DNA of 8,740 nt from assembly GCA_030950825.1 (NCBI GenBank), contig JAUZQT010000041.1:1-8740 (forward strand). Direction: 5' to 3'. Shown piece by piece: positions 7,151-8,740 of the stretch. The DNA comes from Mariprofundaceae bacterium. GTDB taxonomy: Bacteria > Pseudomonadota > Zetaproteobacteria > Mariprofundales > Mariprofundaceae. The notes under the pieces are model-generated. The model was given only the letters and a program-made list of their open reading frames with translations, was not told the DNA's origin and did no database searches. The position numbers and the translations under genes were made by a program. Each line of letters starts with the position of its first letter. Positions within the stretch are counted from its first letter, which is position 1.

Positions 7151-7765
7151 ATGTCGGATGTAAAGCAAAAAAGTTCCAATGTAGTCTGGCATGACACACA
7201 GGTAACAACCGCCATGCGAGAAACACTCAATGGGCATCGTGGTGCAGTATTGTGGTTTACAGGTCTTTCTGGCGCAGGAAAATCAACCTTGGCCAATGCT
7301 GTGGAAGAGCGTTTGCATCAGATGAAGGCGCGCACCTTTGTGATCGATGGCGATAATGTGCGTCATGGCTTGTGTGCGGATCTTAGTTTCTCTGATGATG
7401 ATCGTGTTGAAAATATTCGCCGCGTTGGTGAGGTGGCTGGTTTGTTTGTGCAGGCAGGCGTGTTGACATTAACGGCATTTATTTCACCTTTTCGTGCGGA
7501 TCGTGAAAAAGTGCGCGCTATTGTGGGTGAAAATTTTATCGAAGTACATTGCAACACAGCACTAGAGATATGTGAATCACGTGATGTGAAGGGTCTGTAT
7601 AGAAAAGCGCGAGCAGGCGAGATTGCCGATTTTACGGGTATTTCTTCGCCCTATGAAGCACCTGAAAATCCAGAGATATGCGTGGATACAGGCAGTGATA
7701 ATTTAAGTGCATGTGTGGATCAGGTGATTGCTTATTTGCAGGCTCATGGTGTGATAACAAAGTAA
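7151..7765 (+). CDS. cysC: adenylyl-sulfate (APS) kinase
   Basis: Phosphorylates adenosine 5'-phosphosulfate with ATP to give PAPS, used in assimilatory sulfate reduction and sulfation. From ATG 7151 the product is 204 residues (E. coli CysC 201). The Walker A loop is GLSGAGKST (38-46). Other signatures are DGDNVRHGL (66-74), the helix with NIRRVGEVA (88-96), FISPFRADRE (110-119, containing the serine phosphorylated in E. coli CysC) and KGLYRKARAGEIADFTG (147-163), then PYEAPENPEI. The frame is open upstream to 7022 inside cysS, but ATG 7151 has AAGGGG (7140-7145) at 5-base spacing and matches the family N-terminus WHDTQVT. No cysD or cysN is adjacent, unlike the E. coli cysDNC cluster. Instead it sits one base after cysS. 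The DUF1841-type gene follows after 2 bases. Confidence 0.97.
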   Translation: MSDVKQKSSNVVWHDTQVTTAMRETLNGHRGAVLWFTGLSGAGKSTLANAVEERLHQMKARTFVIDGDNVRHGLCADLSFSDDDRVENIRRVGEVAGLFVQAGVLTLTAFISPFRADREKVRAIVGENFIEVHCNTALEICESRDVKGLYRKARAGEIADFTGISSPYEAPENPEICVDTGSDNLSACVDQVIAYLQAHGVITK

Positions 7766-7767
7766 AT

Positions 7768-8223
7768 ATGAGTCAGCCTGTTGCCTATAAACCATCACGC
7801 GAAACCTTGCGCGCTCATCGTCAAATATTTTGGGATGCCTGGCAAAAGGCACAAGCCGATTTGCCGCTCAATGCCTTGCAGGTTCGTATTGCAAGGGTGA
7901 TTCAAATGCACCCCGAGTACCACAGCTTCTTTGATGATATGGAAGATTTTCTGGAACGTGATTTTCAGATGGATGACGGTATGAACCCCTATTTGCATCT
8001 ATCATTGCATTTGGCATTGGAAGAGCAAGCAGCTACCAAACAGCCGCCTGAAATGGCACGGGCTCTTGAGTATATGGTGATTGTGAAGAAAATGGATCGG
8101 CATGATGCTTTGCATCATATTCTCGAAATCCTTGCAGAAGTAGTGCATCAATCGCAATGTGTTGGGCAAGAGCCTGATGTTTTGGCTTATGCGTCGCGGC
8201 TTAAGGAGATGATTCAATCATGA
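7768..8223 (+). CDS. DUF1841 family protein of unknown function
   Basis: A 151-residue soluble, probably all-helical protein with no signal peptide or membrane segment. It resembles the uncharacterised proteobacterial DUF1841 family by recall of its motifs: the N-terminal RETLRAHRQIFWDAW (11-25), HPEYH (48-52), the strongly family-like NPYLHLSLHLALEEQ (73-87) and a C-terminal RHDALHHILEILAE (111-124). Histidines are spaced three apart in two of these motifs (77/81 and 112/116), which could suggest metal or cofactor binding, but that is speculation. The ATG at 7768 lies 2 bases after the cysC stop with only a weak AAGTAA upstream, so re-initiation is likely. The frame extends back to 7711 inside cysC, but the ATG 7768 start fits the family better. 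Its stop overlaps the next gene by ATGA. The function is unknown. Confidence 0.85.
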   Translation: MSQPVAYKPSRETLRAHRQIFWDAWQKAQADLPLNALQVRIARVIQMHPEYHSFFDDMEDFLERDFQMDDGMNPYLHLSLHLALEEQAATKQPPEMARALEYMVIVKKMDRHDALHHILEILAEVVHQSQCVGQEPDVLAYASRLKEMIQS

Positions 8224-8546
8224 TTCGAAATATTATTGTGACACTGGTATTCTTTTTTGGTCCAGCTTTATTGATGCTGGTACTACGGAATATTTTTTTA
8301 TATTGGAAGACACGCCATTTCGATTCAAAGCAACAAGGCGAAGATATTATTGATATTACGCCTGTTAGCCCTACTGCGCCATCGCATTTTTTTATTGTTA
8401 CGGCACTCCTTGTTGGCTTGATTTCTGCTTATTTGGTTTACGGGCAATTAACGAGTCAGGGTGAAAAAGTCGATATGAAATATATACCAGCGCATATCAA
8501 TGCGCAGGGTGATCTGGTTCCAGAGCAATATATTCCGCGCCCTTAG
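8220..8546 (+). CDS. small two-helix membrane protein, unknown function
   Basis: A 108-residue protein with two predicted membrane helices, about 5-26 and 57-76. They are separated by a charged loop of about 30 residues (WKTRHFDSKQQGED), with a polar tail after the second helix. The tail KYIPAHINAQGDLVPEQY loosely resembles the Y-x-P...G...VPG ending of alphaproteobacterial DUF6111 proteins. That assignment is from memory and tentative. By the positive-inside rule the basic 23-33 segment suggests the loop is cytoplasmic and both termini periplasmic. The ATG at 8220 overlaps the DUF1841 stop as ATGA, and AAGGAG lies at 8203-8208, 11 bases upstream. It is the last gene of the plus-strand run. 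The coupled translation suggests a link with the DUF1841 protein, but no function can be assigned. Confidence 0.8.
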   Translation: MIRNIIVTLVFFFGPALLMLVLRNIFLYWKTRHFDSKQQGEDIIDITPVSPTAPSHFFIVTALLVGLISAYLVYGQLTSQGEKVDMKYIPAHINAQGDLVPEQYIPRP

Positions 8547-8574
8547 AAACGGAAATTAAATAACATGCGCATTT

Positions 8575-8606
8575 AAAGCGTAGAATTTTTATTCCTGCTA
8601 TGCTTT
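8575..8606. terminator. weak hairpin, possible bidirectional terminator
   Basis: AAAGCGTAG (8575-8583) pairs with CTATGCTTT (8598-8606): 9 pairs including one G-U, with a 14-base AT-rich loop. It lies between two converging genes, where a shared terminator is expected, and the stem is bounded by As on the left and Ts on the right. The T-runs are only three long and the stem is short, so termination would be modest. Confidence 0.4.
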
Positions 8607-8630
8607 CAAAACAACCATTGATCAAGCCTG

Positions 8631-8740
8631 TCACAGGGATAATTTTTTTGCCAAATTTTCAATAATATTCGGCCACTGTTTGAAAACCATATAAAAGCCT
8701 TCATGTTCAATTTCATGCAATTCAACGTTTTGTAGCTTGG
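8631..8740 (-). CDS. C-terminal end of an unidentified protein (partial)
   Basis: On the minus strand a frame is open from the window edge to a TGA read at 8633-8631, giving the last 35 residues of a protein. The start lies beyond the window. The sequence includes NVELHEIEHEGFYMVF and ends NLAKKLSL. Its composition looks like real coding sequence, and the position, converging on the plus-strand operon with a hairpin between, supports a gene end. The histidine-containing HEIEHEG segment followed by a C-terminal helix is compatible with the end of an alpha/beta hydrolase, but this is too little to assign a family. Confidence 0.5.
   Translation of the reverse strand, partial: KLQNVELHEIEHEGFYMVFKQWPNIIENLAKKLSL

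Noticed and set aside
1..8740. Mobile element, CRISPR array, tRNA/rRNA gene or defence system
   Set aside because: Almost every base is covered by housekeeping genes. The only repeats are the 15-bp tandem pair and the eno palindrome, and no transposase, integrase or spaced repeats are visible.

Overview
The window is a dense, one-directional block of housekeeping genes from a Gram-negative bacterium. The strongest evidence for Gram-negative is kdsA, which makes the KDO of lipopolysaccharide. The order pyrG-kdsA-eno-ftsB is a well-known proteobacterial arrangement (for example in gammaproteobacteria). Here, however, ftsB is followed by gltX-cysS-cysC and two small uncharacterised genes, not by ispD. 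Base composition looks moderate (roughly mid-40s % GC by eye) and uniform. I see no insertion sequence, phage gene, CRISPR array or RNA gene. My best guess is a deeper-branching proteobacterium, possibly a zetaproteobacterium (Mariprofundus/Ghiorsea-like). That placement is inference from gene order and protein flavour, not proof.

Layout. Bases 1-68 are a short leader without a convincing gene. They hold only a 10-codon mini-ORF whose stop overlaps the pyrG start. pyrG (CTP synthase) and kdsA (KDO-8-phosphate synthase) overlap by ATGA. A 186-base intergenic region follows, the only sizeable non-coding gap. It holds a long imperfect palindrome with a TATAAT box at its centre and a good Shine-Dalgarno before eno. 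From eno onward seven genes run without a real gap: eno (enolase), ftsB (division protein), gltX (glutamyl-tRNA synthetase), cysS (cysteinyl-tRNA synthetase), cysC (APS kinase), a DUF1841-type protein and a small two-helix membrane protein. Spacings range from an 8-base overlap to an 11-base gap. Another gene ends convergently on the minus strand at the right edge, separated by a weak hairpin that may be a bidirectional terminator.

Functional links. Enolase makes phosphoenolpyruvate, which KdsA consumes. PyrG makes CTP, which is needed for RNA, phospholipids and CMP-KDO. gltX and cysS charge tRNAs, and cysC belongs to sulfate activation. The arrangement suggests a growth-linked operon.

No obvious new defence or mobile system is present. 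The points most worth a second look are the palindromic eno promoter region, the 15-bp tandem duplication that multiplies possible gltX starts, the coupled mini-ORF before pyrG, and the two uncharacterised genes at the operon end.
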